Shown: one piece after another, positions 16,654 through 25,776 of the stretch
Layout of the letters: every line of letters starts with the position of its first letter
Numbering within the stretch: the stretch's first letter is position 1
Source of the DNA: Pseudomonadota bacterium
GTDB lineage: Bacteria; Myxococcota_A; UBA796; UBA9615
Assembly (NCBI GenBank): GCA_024229515.1
Contig: JAAESI010000150.1
Coordinates: 1-38,151 of the forward strand
Direction: 5' to 3'
Length of the DNA stretch: 38,151 nucleotides
Notes under the pieces: model-generated
What the model was told of the DNA's origin: nothing
Seen by the model: only the letters and a program-made list of their open reading frames with translations
Databases searched by the model: none
Made by a program: the position numbers and the translations under genes

Positions 16654-17744
16654 AGCAGGATCAACACACTTTCGATCGAACAGGCGCGGAACTTCCTCGT
16701 GGGGCACCACGGGCTGCGCCAGCCGTTCGCCGGCACCGTCTCCGAGCTGCTCGCGCAGCACCGGTGCATCCAGCTCGATCCCCTCGATCGCATCGGCAAC
16801 AACGCCGACCTGGTGGTCGCTGCAAGGCTCGATGGGGCCAAGATGGGAGACGTTTACAAAGAGCTGCTTCCGGGTAAGTCCTTCGAGCACTACTTCAAGG
16901 AGATGTGCCTGCTCCCACCGTCCACGTTTCCCCACTACCGGCGGGAGCTGCAACGGACCGGGTGGTGGTCGTACTCGGGGCTCTGCGAGCGCCCCTCGGA
17001 CGAGGCGCTGGCGGGCGTGGCCGACGAGATCCGCGAGCGCGGCCCGATGCTGCCGCGGGAGCTGACCGAACGGGGCATGGCGGTCAGCCGCAAGGACCAC
17101 CCGTGGGCGCGCAAGACGACCATGAACACCATCGCCGTCGACGTGCTCAAGTCTGCCTGCAGGTTGGTGGCGGTCGAGCGCACGGCGAAGGGGAAGCGCT
17201 ACGACCTGCCCGAGCGCGTGCTGCCGCCGGAGGCGCATGCCGCCCCCGACGGCTCCTGGGGGGAGTTCATCATCCGCGAGCGGGTCGAGGCGGCGGGGCT
17301 GCTGCCGCTGAACGCGGGCCCCTGGTGGAGGCTCGCCAAGGCGGTGCGAACCGGCAAGAAGCTCCACGCCGGGGCGGAGCTGGTTCAAGTCGAGGGGTTG
17401 AAGCGTAAGCATCTAACTCCGAAGGGTTTTCTGGATCGCCGGTATCCGGCTGATGACGGCCGCATGCGCATCATTGGATCTCTGGTCCGTTGATCTGGGA
17501 CCGCGCCCTCGTCGAGCACGTGTGGGGCTTCGAGTACGTCTGGGAGGTCTACAAGCCCAAGGCGAAGCGCCGCTGGGGGTACTACGTCTGCCCGCTGCTG
17601 CATCGGGGGCAGCTGGTGGGCCGGTTCGAGGCCCATCGCGAGGATGGCGGGGTGGTCGTGGACACCGTCTGGCCGGAGGCCCCGGGGTCGATCGACGACG
17701 CTGCGTTCGCCGACGCTATCGAGCGCCTCGCGGCAGCCCAGTAG
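16651..17744 (+). pseudogene. ycaQ: YcaQ/AlkX-type winged-helix DNA glycosylase, frameshifted
   Basis: An HTH_42/YcaQ-family protein. In E. coli YcaQ (AlkX) unhooks interstrand crosslinks and removes N7-alkylated purines. The catalytic-type motif here is QLD in CIQLDPLDRIGNN (QxD, as in AlkX, not QxQ as in AlkZ). The first frame runs 16651-17493, ending MRIIGSLVR. The conserved continuation PLIWDRALVEHVWGFEYVWEVY is in the next frame up to the stop at 17744. Adding one base near 17485 restores the expected SLDPLIWDR, so this is a one-base deletion. The corrected protein would be about 364 residues. Either a recent pseudogene or a consensus error. TACACT is 6 nt before the ATG. Confidence 0.82.
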
Positions 17745-19443
17745 GTCCGCGCAGCAGGGTGCCGGGCAGCTCGCCGGTGAACTCGTCCCGCTCCTGGATG
17801 ACGGTGCCGGAGCAGACCGTGGCGAGGTAGCCGTGGGCGCGCTGGGTCAGCCGCCGGCCCCCCGCGGGGAGGTCGTGGACCATTTGCGGCGCGTCGAGGC
17901 AGAGCCCCTCCAGATCGATCAGGTTGAGGTCGGCCTTCATCCCCCGCGCGACGAGGCCGCGGTCGAGCAGCCCGAAGGTCTCCGCTGTTTCCCGGGTCTG
18001 CATGCGGACCGTCTGCTCCAGCCCGAGCCGGTCGCCGCGGCTGCGGTCGCGGGCCCAGTGCGTGAGCATGAAGGTGGGCATGCCGCCGTCGCAGATGGCG
18101 CCGCAGTGGGCGCCGCCGTCGCTGAGCCCGAGCCGGGTGTGCTTGTGGTTCAGCAGCGTGTGCTGGGGGGCGAGGCTGTTGTCGGCGTAGTTGAACAGCG
18201 GGAAGTAGATGAAGCCTTTGCCGTCGCCCTCCATGAGGGCGTCGTAGGCGATGTCTTCGGGGCGCACGCCGCGCCGCCTGGCGACCGCCGCGATGCTCTC
18301 CTCGGGGCCCGGCTCGTAGTTCACGACGTCCGAGCCGACGGGGTACATCTTGTGCCAGCTCTGGGTGACGTAGTCCTCGAACTCGCCGATCGGCCAGAAG
18401 TCGGCCGAGCAGATCGCTTCGCGGAGCTCCGGACGTCGGAGCTGTTCCAGCCGCTCGGCGATCGGCAGCTGATGCACCTCCAGGTAGGGCATGCGGTTCA
18501 TGAACGGGTGGCCCGTGCCCTCCCAGCAGAAGAGGATGCCGATGGCTCGTCCCGCCACCTGGGCGATGATCGGGAGCCCTTCGGCGGCGGACTCTTCGAC
18601 GATGCGGAGGCCTTCGCGCCACAGGTCCGGCTGGCTGTCGATCTGGGACAGGTTAAAGCTGACCTGGCAGCCGACGTCGCGCGCCAGCTTGCGCATCCAC
18701 TGCAACTCCCCGGGCACGTCCTCGTGCTGGGCGGCGATCTGGAACGTGCCGTGGCCGGCGCGGCCGAGGCCGCGGGCGATGCCGAAGAGCTCGTCGTGGC
18801 TGGCCATCGTGCCGGGCATGAGGCGGCCGTCGGCGGCGCGGTGGAGCATGGTGCGGGACGTGGAGAAGCCGAGGGCGCCGGCGCGGAGCCCCTCCTCCAC
18901 GATGCGGCTCATGGCCTCGATGTCCTCAGGCGTGGCGTCCTCGTTGGCGGCGCCGCGCTCGCCCATCACGTAGGCGCGGAGGGCGCCGTGGGGGACCTGG
19001 GTGCCGAAGTCGATGGCGGTGGGCTTGGAATCGAGCACGTCGAGGTACTCGGGGAAGGTCTCCCAGCCCCACGTGATGCCCTCGGTGAGGTCGGCGCCGG
19101 GGATGTCCTCGACCCCCTCCATGAGGCCGATGAGCCACTCGTGGCGGTCCGGGGCGGCGGGGGCGAACCCGACCCCGCAGTTGCCCATCACCACGGTGGT
19201 GACGCCGTGCCAGCCCGAGGGGGTGAGGTAGGGGTCCCAGGTGACCTGGCCGTCGTAGTGGGTGTGCATGTCGACCCAGCCGGGGGTCACGATCGCGCCG
19301 TCGGCGTTCAGCTCGCGGCGGCCGGCGGCCCCGAGCTTGCCCACGGCGGTGATGACGCCGTCGTCCACGGCCACATCCGCGGTCCGTCGGGCCTCGCCGG
19401 TTCCATCCACCAGGGTCCCGCCCCGAATCACCAGGTCATGCAT
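17716..19443 (-). CDS. N-acyl-D-amino-acid deacylase (amidohydrolase family)
   Basis: A 575-residue D-aminoacylase-type amidohydrolase, hydrolysing N-acyl-D-amino acids or related amides. The N-terminal beta domain opens MHDLVIRGGTLVDGTG. The metal-binding HxH is His60/His62 in DMHTHYDGQ, GNCGVGFAP follows, then later conserved elements (FSTSRTMLH, LSDGGAH) and a C-terminal beta segment (KADLNLIDLEGL). Length fits the family. Its ATG overlaps the end of the MarR gene by 8 bp, so the two form a coupled operon. Its last 29 bp overlap the tail of the frameshifted glycosylase gene on the other strand. Confidence 0.9.
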   Translation of the reverse strand: MHDLVIRGGTLVDGTGEARRTADVAVDDGVITAVGKLGAAGRRELNADGAIVTPGWVDMHTHYDGQVTWDPYLTPSGWHGVTTVVMGNCGVGFAPAAPDRHEWLIGLMEGVEDIPGADLTEGITWGWETFPEYLDVLDSKPTAIDFGTQVPHGALRAYVMGERGAANEDATPEDIEAMSRIVEEGLRAGALGFSTSRTMLHRAADGRLMPGTMASHDELFGIARGLGRAGHGTFQIAAQHEDVPGELQWMRKLARDVGCQVSFNLSQIDSQPDLWREGLRIVEESAAEGLPIIAQVAGRAIGILFCWEGTGHPFMNRMPYLEVHQLPIAERLEQLRRPELREAICSADFWPIGEFEDYVTQSWHKMYPVGSDVVNYEPGPEESIAAVARRRGVRPEDIAYDALMEGDGKGFIYFPLFNYADNSLAPQHTLLNHKHTRLGLSDGGAHCGAICDGGMPTFMLTHWARDRSRGDRLGLEQTVRMQTRETAETFGLLDRGLVARGMKADLNLIDLEGLCLDAPQMVHDLPAGGRRLTQRAHGYLATVCSGTVIQERDEFTGELPGTLLRGPTGLPRGAR

Positions 19444-19918
19444 CGCTCATCGCCTCCAGGGCCTCGATGGCCGCTCGGGTGGTGCGGCCGAGGGCCGCGA
19501 ATTCTTCGTCACCGATCCGCTGCTTCAGCTCGGCCTCGAGCTCGGCGAAGACCTCGAGCCCTTCGACCACGGCGGCGACGCCGGCGGTGGTGAGGCGCAC
19601 GATCTTGGCCCGCCCGTCGGCAGGATCGGGGACCCGCTCGACCCAGCCGAGGGCCTCCGTCTCGGCCACCATCTGGCCGACCGCCTGCTTGGTGATCTCC
19701 ATCGCCTCGGCCAGGTCGGTGGCGCGGGTGCCGTGCTCGCGATCCAGCGCCGCCAGCATGTTGGTGTGGCTCAGCTTCACGTGGTCGCGCCCGCGGGCGT
19801 GCAGCCGCCGGATCACTTCGGCGTAGAAGAGGCGGCTGGAGCGGATGAGGGGGTCGCCGATGAGCTGCGCGGTGAGCTCTTCGGAGCGCTTCAGGAGGTC
19901 CTGGCGGGGGTCGGTCAC
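19436..19918 (-). CDS. MarR-family transcriptional regulator
   Basis: A 160-residue MarR-type winged-helix regulator. The DNA-binding region spans about residues 48-110: helices LSHTNMLAALDREHGTRATDLAEAM, recognition helix ITKQAVGQMVAETEALGWV, then the wing RVPDPADGRAKIVRLT with the typical D-x-R-A-K. Long helices at both ends would form the dimer interface. It is co-transcribed with, and probably controls, the D-aminoacylase whose start it overlaps. GTG 19918 lies 7 nt after a -10 box and has no Shine-Dalgarno. An inverted repeat covers its own -35, which suggests autorepression. Confidence 0.9.
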   Translation of the reverse strand: MTDPRQDLLKRSEELTAQLIGDPLIRSSRLFYAEVIRRLHARGRDHVKLSHTNMLAALDREHGTRATDLAEAMEITKQAVGQMVAETEALGWVERVPDPADGRAKIVRLTTAGVAAVVEGLEVFAELEAELKQRIGDEEFAALGRTTRAAIEALEAMSDA

Positions 19919-19925
19919 GGACAGG

Positions 19926-19954
19926 ATGGTAAAGTGACTTGACTAGTTGTCAAG
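19926..19954 (-). promoter_or_regulatory. marR promoter with overlapping MarR-type operator
   Basis: Minus strand: consensus -35 TTGACA (19948-19953), 16-bp spacer, -10 TACCAT (19926-19931), 7 nt to GTG 19918. A perfect inverted repeat CTTGAC-N5-GTCAAG (19938-19954) covers the -35, where a bound MarR dimer would block polymerase. Confidence 0.7.
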
Positions 19955-19962
19955 GTGAGCCG

Positions 19963-21047
19963 TCAAGCGGCCTCCGGCTTCTCGACCTCGAAGGCCGCCG
20001 CGCCGTGGGACAGCGGCATGGTGTGGTCGGACATCAACACGGTGACCGAGCGGCCCTCCTCCAGGGAGGTGACGGTCTCGACGGCGGTGGAGCCGTCGTA
20101 CAGCTCGACCCGGCGGGCCGCGCCGAGGCCGGAGGCCTGGGGTGTGATCACGGGGGACTGGGCGACCCCCGGGTGCCATTCGGCGATGGTGCCGACGTCG
20201 GCGACGGTCTCCTCCAACATCGTCGACAGCTTCGTCTTGAGCTGCTGCGGATCGGAGAAGGGGTGCTCGCGGTACAGCGCGGGGTAGTCGTGGGTGACCT
20301 TCTCGAACACGACCCCCGCGTCGTGCGAGGCCATCTCCCCGATGGAGACGACGTGGTCGCGCTGGAACTTGAGTTCCTGGCGGTCGAGGTAGCCGGCGTC
20401 CATGAACACCCGGGTCTTGCGGGCGCACCGCAGGGGTTGTCCTCGTTGATGAGGCCGCAGTTGTTGTTCATGAAGCTGGGCAGATCGCCTCGAGCGCGCT
20501 GGAGGCGCTTGCGGAAGGCGGCCGGCTGGACCTCGAGGATCTCGGCCGCCACGGTGTTGGACAGCCCGAAGATCGAGCCGAGCACGAACGCCAGCCGCTG
20601 GTCCCGGTTCAGGCACAGCAGCATCCCGGTCATGCAGACGATCTTGGCCTCCTCCACGAGCAGCACGCGCTCGGGCACGGGGATGTCGTCGAGGTCGAGG
20701 TTGGGGGTGCCGCGGAGGCCGGCTTCGTAGTGGTCGAAGTCGCCCACCGCGATCTCGAAGCGGGTGCGCTTGAGGTTCAGCAGGTGGTGGAAGGCCACCC
20801 GGTACAGCCAGGTCCGGAAGGCGCTGCGGCCCTCGAAGCTGCCGATCCGGACCAGGAGCTTGATGAAGATGTCCTGGGTGGCGTCCTCGGCGGTCTCGGG
20901 ATCGCCGAGCATGCGCAGCGCGATGTTGTAGATCCAGGGGCGGTGGCGCTCGATCAGCTCGGTGAGGGCGCCGCGATCGCCCTGCTGGGCGGCTTCGACG
21001 ACGGTGCGGTCCTCCTGATCGACAAACGGGCTCGTGGCGGTCTGCAT
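19963..21047 (-). pseudogene. ECF RNA polymerase sigma factor with C-terminal extension, frameshifted
   Basis: From ATG 21047 the first frame encodes sigma region 2 (about residues 20-90: RMLGDPETAEDATQDIFIK, FRTWLYRVAFHHLLNLKR) and region 4 (about 130-185: RLAFVLGSIFGLSNTVAAEILE). It belongs to the group with a C-terminal CGLxNxxNPCRC motif. At that motif the sequence reads TGCGGTGC where TGCCGGTGC is expected; one missing C near 20430 shifts the frame. The other frame continues RKTRVFMDAGYLD and on to 19963. The last 80 residues (VADVGTIAEWHPGV onward) look like the first half of an SRPBCC domain, cut short. TAAGGT lies 8 nt before the ATG. Confidence 0.78.
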
Positions 21048-21097
21048 CGCCCGGGACCTTAGCCGCCTCCGGCCGGCCCCTGCGATACCCTCCCGGC

Positions 21098-21961
21098 ATG
21101 AACGTGCACCTCGTCGACGGCACCTACGAGCTCTTCCGCCACTTCTTCGGCAACCCCAAGCGGCGCGGCAGCGACGGCGCCGAGGTGGGGGCGCTGCGGG
21201 GGCTCGTGCGCTCGCTCACCTACCTGCTGAACCAGGACGACGTCAGCCACGTGGCGGTGGCGTTCGACCACGTCATCGAGTCGTTCCGGAACGACCTGTT
21301 CGACGGCTACAAGACCGGCGCGGGGCTCCCCGAGGAGCTGGAGTCCCAGTTCTGGCCCGCCGAGGACCTGTGCCGGGCGATGGGCGTGGTGGTGTGGCCG
21401 CTGGTCGAGTTCGAGGCGGACGACGGCATCGCCGCGGGGGCCGCCAGGTACGCCGCCGACGACCGGGTCGAGACGGTCTACATGGCGACGCCGGACAAGG
21501 ACCTGGGGCAGTGCGTGCGTGGCACGCGGGTGGTGATGCTCGACCGCATGCGCCGCAAGGTGATCGACGAAGAGGGCATCAAGGCCAAGTTCGGCGTACC
21601 GCCGTCGGCGATCCCGGACTACCTCGCGCTGGTCGGCGACGACGCCGACGGCATCCCCGGGATCCCGCGGTGGGGGGCCAAGTCCACGGGCGCGGTGCTG
21701 ACCCGCTACGGCCACATCGAGCACATCCCGGAGTCCGCCGACGACTGGGACATCAAGGTGCGAGGCGCCAAGACCTTGGCGGACAACCTGGCCGCCCAGC
21801 GGGAGGACGCGATGCTGTACCGCACGCTGGCGACGCTGCGCGAGGATGTGCCCATCGCCGAGGAGCTGGATGACCTCAAGTGGCGGGGGGCGGATGCCGA
21901 AGCGCTGGCCCCCCTGCTCGAGTGGATCCGCGATCCCGGCTCGCTGGAGCGGCTGACCTAG
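21098..21961 (+). CDS. 5'-3' exonuclease, PolA/FEN-like
   Basis: A 287-residue stand-alone 5' nuclease of the FEN/PolA N-domain type, cleaving 5' flaps or primers. Metal-ligand acidic motifs are visible in order: HLVDGTYELF, VAFDHVIESFRNDLFDGYK, FEADDGIA, TPDKDLGQ, and the helix-three-turn-helix with GDDADGIPGIPRWGAKS. No polymerase domain follows, as in many stand-alone bacterial 5' nucleases. ATG 21098 has TACCCT exactly 6 nt upstream. The stop shares a CTAG with the converging beta-helix gene. Confidence 0.9.
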   Translation: MNVHLVDGTYELFRHFFGNPKRRGSDGAEVGALRGLVRSLTYLLNQDDVSHVAVAFDHVIESFRNDLFDGYKTGAGLPEELESQFWPAEDLCRAMGVVVWPLVEFEADDGIAAGAARYAADDRVETVYMATPDKDLGQCVRGTRVVMLDRMRRKVIDEEGIKAKFGVPPSAIPDYLALVGDDADGIPGIPRWGAKSTGAVLTRYGHIEHIPESADDWDIKVRGAKTLADNLAAQREDAMLYRTLATLREDVPIAEELDDLKWRGADAEALAPLLEWIRDPGSLERLT

Positions 21962-23683
21962 TCCAAGCAGCCGTCGGGGCCGCCGTAGGCGCCGATCTGG
22001 GAGACGCCGTTGCAGTCGGGGGGGGGCGCCGAAGTCGAGCATCGGGGAGCCGGCCGCGGGCTGGTAGCTGTAGTCGACGAAGGGGGTCGCCCACGGCGGG
22101 ATTTCGTCGAGGGAGGTCGCGGCGGTTGCGGGATCGGCTTCGAAGATCGGGTTGGCGGCGAGCGATCCGACCTCCGAACTGTTCGTGATCGAGGCCAGGC
22201 TGCTGCTGTGCAGCGAGGCGAACAGGTTGCCCGCGCCCAGGAGGGTGCCACCCCCGCCGACCTCGGAGTTGCCGCTGCCAGACCATGCGAACACGCTGTC
22301 CTCGAGAAGACCGAACCAGGCGGAACTGGCAGACAGGCCGCGTCCGAAGCCCGGGCTCGCGTTCCAGGCGATGGTGACGAACGACAGCGAGGCGAAGCGG
22401 GTCTGGACGGACGAGTGCAGCAGGCTCACGACCGCACTCTCGAAGAAGTTCTCGACGACGCTGACATTCTCCAGGACCACCGAGGGGGCACCGAGGATCA
22501 GGGTCGCTCCGCCCGAGAGGTTGTCGCGGATCTCCGTTCGCCGGATCTCGATGGTTCCGTCGGAGATCAGAGTCCCTCCGGCGCCGCTCCCCCCTGACTC
22601 GTTGCCGAGGAGGCGAGAGTCTTCGATCACGATACTGGCCGCCCCCTGCGCATAGACGGTGCACCCGCTCCCTGCCGAGTTCCCGCCGCTGCACTCGACC
22701 GCGTGCAGCGAGACGTCGCCGGTCGTCGACCTGATCGCCGAACCATGCGATCCGGACTCGTTGTCGGTGAAGAGGCCCTGGTGGATCTCCAGGTCACCGT
22801 GGGAGGAGATCGCGCCGCCGGAGTACGACTCGTTGCCGTGGAACTCGACGTTGGTCAGCTCGGCCGCGGTCGAGGTTGAGGCCGACCAGCCCAGGTGAAG
22901 CGCGCCGCCCTCGTCGCCTGCCCAGTTCGAGTCGAAGACGACGCCGTCCAGGACCGCTCCGTCCCATGCGATCACGCTGAGCGCGCCGCCCCTGCGGAAG
23001 GCCTCGTTCCCGGCAAAGCTGCTGTTCACGACCCACAGTTCCTCGCCATAGAAGGAGAGTGCTCCCCCGTACAGCGGCGCCTCGTTGTCCGTGAAGTGCG
23101 AGGAGACCACCCGCAGGGTGCGGTCCTGCACCCGGACCGCGCCGTACCAGCCGCCTTCGCAACCTTCGAACTTGGTGTCTATGAGCATCAGCGCGGTCTC
23201 GGTGCTGGTCAGGCAGGAGGCTCCGGAGGGGCTGACCACGTCAGTCACGGTGAAGCCGTGCACCCAGACGTCGATGGGGAAATACGGCGGCGGTTGACCC
23301 GGGTCGTGGATCGGGTGAGCGTCGATGGAGATGCCACTGGGACCGCCGTTGCCGGTCAGCACCGTCTGATCGCTGCCATGCGAGGAGTAGAGGAACACCC
23401 GCTGCGCGCCGTGGACGAACTCGACGTCGGCGTCGTAAGTCCCCGGCTCGACGCAGACCGTCCGGGTCTTGTCCCCGGTCCGGTCGGTCATGTTGTCGAA
23501 GGCGTCCTGCAGGTTGTCGTAGGTAGGGATGCCGTTGACGGAAGGCCCTCCTGAGGGTGCCACCACCGCGTCCGGTGATGGCCTCATCCACCAGTGGATG
23601 ATCGAGTGGCAGTCCTGGGCCTGCGCAGGCAGGGCACCGAGAGAGACGAAGCTGAAGACGAGTAGGGCGGCGAGTCGAATCAT
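21958..23683 (-). pseudogene. Secreted right-handed beta-helix repeat protein, +1 frameshift in a C9 tract
   Basis: A signal peptide (LLVFSFVSLGALPAQAQ) is followed by a long parallel beta-helix with the GG-S-x-x-F-x-N-E pattern repeated about every 22-26 residues (for example YGGALSFYG, RRGGALSVIA, EGGALHLGW, SGGAISSHG). The natural end should be GSPMLDFGAPPDCNGVSQIGAYGGPDGCLD with stop at 21958, a common end for these proteins. A run of nine C (22018-22026; eight would keep frame) puts this end in another frame; uncorrected, translation would run on opposite the exonuclease gene to 21059. The corrected length is 574 residues. Start ATG 23683 has a Shine-Dalgarno (GGGAGG). Role: probably a surface adhesin or polysaccharide-interacting protein. 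Confidence 0.8.
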
Positions 23684-23760
23684 GGTCGTTTCCTCCCTGC
23701 GAGCAGTCGCTACGGGGGAGACGGACGCCTCACGGGGCCGGTGCCAGGTTTCCCAAGGAA

Positions 23761-23790
23761 GAGCGGCGGCTTCCGAAGAAGCCGCCGCTC
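23761..23790 (-). terminator. Strong UUCG-tetraloop terminator of the 24570 lipoprotein gene
   Basis: A perfect 13-bp stem GAGCGGCGGCTTC/GAAGCCGCCGCTC closes a TTCG loop when read on the minus strand, 21 bp after the stop at 23812. It is followed by TTCCTT on the minus strand. This is the most stable hairpin in the window. Confidence 0.75.
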
Positions 23791-23811
23791 AGCAAGTCGT
23801 TGACCGAAGGC

Positions 23812-24570
23812 TCAGTCGGGGTTGCTCTCGCTGAAGATCACCGGAGCATCCTTGTCGTCGGGCGTCACGTTGAGGTCCGCGGTCCAGGTGTTGCCCGCGC
23901 CATCGTCGTACGCGCCGACCGTGCCGACGGGGTTGGCGGTCGTGCCCGCCGCCTCGCCGAAGTCGTAGCCGATGAAGGCGCAGCCCTCGGTGCCGTAGAA
24001 GAAGTCCGTGGCGCAGACCATGTAGTTGAACTCTTCGATCTGGAGGTTTCCCCCGCTGTCGTAGCAGCGCAGGATCGTGCCGTCGGTGGCCTCGGCGTCA
24101 GAGATGTTGTCGTGGGCCTCGAAGGTGATCTCCCAGACGTCGTACGCGCCGTCGCTGCCGAAGTCGGTGTTGTCCCAACCATCGATCCAGGGCTGGTTCG
24201 AGTCGATGAAGTGGTGGCCCTCGAAAGGGACCTGGTCCCACATGAAGAAGACCGGGTTCTCCAGCCAGCCGAACACCTCGACCGTGACGGTCCAGGTGGT
24301 GGTGAGGTCACGGCCTTCGACCTCGTCGACGCAGGCGATCTCGACCACGTCGAGCTCCATGACCGGGTCGGGCTCGACGGCCGAGTCGTCGTCGTCGCCG
24401 GCGGAGCTGTCGTCGTCGTCGTCGCCGGCGGCGGAGTCGTCGTCGTCCGAGAAGTCGTCGTCGTCGGAGACCGACGAATCATCGTCGTCACCGGTGGGAA
24501 TGGCGCCGCAAGCGGCGAGGGCGGTCATCGCGCCCAGAGCGATCAGCAGGTGCAGGAAGTTCTTCATCAT
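23812..24570 (-). CDS. Lipoprotein with long poly-Asp linker
   Basis: A 252-residue lipoprotein: signal peptide, lipobox ALAAC (Cys21), then five Asp/Ser blocks (DDDDSS, DDDD, DDDDSAAGDDDDDSS and so on) over residues 27-65. A beta-rich domain with four Cys follows, ending DDKDAPVIFSESNPD. The domain is unrecognised. Start: ATG 24570 or the ATG one codon later; TACAAG lies 6 nt before 24570. A 13-bp-stem terminator follows, so it is probably a single-gene transcript. The linker type is shared with the lipoproteins at 1176, 6572 and 29067. Confidence 0.75.
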   Translation of the reverse strand: MMKNFLHLLIALGAMTALAACGAIPTGDDDDSSVSDDDDFSDDDDSAAGDDDDDSSAGDDDDSAVEPDPVMELDVVEIACVDEVEGRDLTTTWTVTVEVFGWLENPVFFMWDQVPFEGHHFIDSNQPWIDGWDNTDFGSDGAYDVWEITFEAHDNISDAEATDGTILRCYDSGGNLQIEEFNYMVCATDFFYGTEGCAFIGYDFGEAAGTTANPVGTVGAYDDGAGNTWTADLNVTPDDKDAPVIFSESNPD

Positions 24571-24614
24571 GGCGCCCTTGTACGACCGGATGATCACGGT
24601 TGCAAGGGCACGGG

Positions 24615-25688
24615 TCAGTCTCCGGGGCTGAGGATCTGGCGCAGTTCGTAGGGCGGAACGACGCGCATCTGGTCGTACCGACAGTCCTGCACCGCCTTGT
24701 CCGGGCGCCACCGAACGAACTTGGCGGGGTGCCGCAGCCGCCCTCCGTCGAACTGATTGAAGGTCACCTCGACCACCCGCTCCAGCCGGACCGGCTCCCC
24801 GCTCAGATCCTTGCCCGCGTTCCAGCGCGAGCCCGCACCGGGGCGGCGGTCTTGCTGCTCATCGGACGCCGCCCAGGCCGCCCAGGGGTGGTCTTCCAGA
24901 GCGCCGGCGCGCAGCGGCTCCAGCTCTTGGGCCAGCTCCTTGCGTCGAGCCGCGGTGAAGCTGCTGGCGACCCCGATCTGGTGGAGCTTCCCGTCGGCGT
25001 CCCACAGCCCGAGGATGAAGCTGCCGATCAGCTCCCCCGGCCCCTTCTTGTGCCAGCGGAAGCCGCACAGCACGCAGTCGGCCGTGCGCTGGTGCTTGCT
25101 CTTGGCCATCGCCCGCTTCTTGGGCAGGTAGGGGGAGTCGGCCCGCTTGGCGATCACCCCGTCCAGCCCGGCACCCTCGAACCGCTCGAACCAGTCCAGG
25201 GCGCCGTCCGGGTCGTGCGTGATGGGGGTGAGGTGGATCGGCGGGCGGGCCCCCTCCAGCACGCGCTGCAGGCGCAGGCGGCGTTCCCCGAACGGCACCT
25301 CCAGCAGCAACTCGTCGCCTTCGGCGAGCAGGTCCCAGAGCACGATCTGCGCCGGCGTCTCGGCGGCGAGCTTGTCGATGTGCGACTTCGCCGGGTGCAG
25401 CCGCATCTGGAGCGTCCCGAAGCTCAGGGAATCGCCCTGCTGGATGATCAGCTCGCCGTCGACCACGCAGCGCTCCGGGAGCATCTGCAAGCAGGGTTCG
25501 CGGAGCTCCGGGAAGTAGCGGAGCATCGGCTTGAGGGAGCGGGACTGAAGGTACAGATCGTCGCCGTCGCGGAAGATCAGGACCCGGAAGCCGTCCCACT
25601 TGGGTTCGAACAGCCAGCCTTCGTCGCGGGGGATGGAGGTGACGCCTTTGGCGAGCATCGGTTCGAGGGGAGGCTCAATGGGGTACAT
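24615..25688 (-). CDS. ligC: ATP-dependent DNA ligase, LigC/LigD-ligase type
   Basis: A 357-residue ATP-dependent DNA ligase. The adenylation Lys is Lys30 in EPKWDGFR (motif I), motif III is DGELI, motif IV DGVIAKR, and motif V is in the later KxK region (RTADCVLCGFRWHKKG). An OB-fold domain ends the protein (VEVTFNQFDGGRLRHPAKFVRWRPDK). The size and C-terminal pattern are those of LigC or the ligase domain of LigD, involved in repair of strand breaks. No Ku gene is nearby. ATG 25688 is preceded directly by nine C with no Shine-Dalgarno; a -10 TAGCCT lies just upstream of the C tract. Confidence 0.9.
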   Translation of the reverse strand: MYPIEPPLEPMLAKGVTSIPRDEGWLFEPKWDGFRVLIFRDGDDLYLQSRSLKPMLRYFPELREPCLQMLPERCVVDGELIIQQGDSLSFGTLQMRLHPAKSHIDKLAAETPAQIVLWDLLAEGDELLLEVPFGERRLRLQRVLEGARPPIHLTPITHDPDGALDWFERFEGAGLDGVIAKRADSPYLPKKRAMAKSKHQRTADCVLCGFRWHKKGPGELIGSFILGLWDADGKLHQIGVASSFTAARRKELAQELEPLRAGALEDHPWAAWAASDEQQDRRPGAGSRWNAGKDLSGEPVRLERVVEVTFNQFDGGRLRHPAKFVRWRPDKAVQDCRYDQMRVVPPYELRQILSPGD

Positions 25689-25776
25689 GGGGGGGGGAGG
25701 CTACAGGCGTCAGGCGGCAGGAGTCAGGTCGACCAGACGCGGGGCCCATGTCCCGCGTGTTGCCCCTGATCCCTGC

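Noticed and set aside
23812..24700. Ser-rich plus-strand frame opposite the poly-Asp lipoprotein
   Set aside because: Reverse reading of GAC/GTC repeats that encode Asp on the minus strand; signal peptide and lipobox are on the minus strand.
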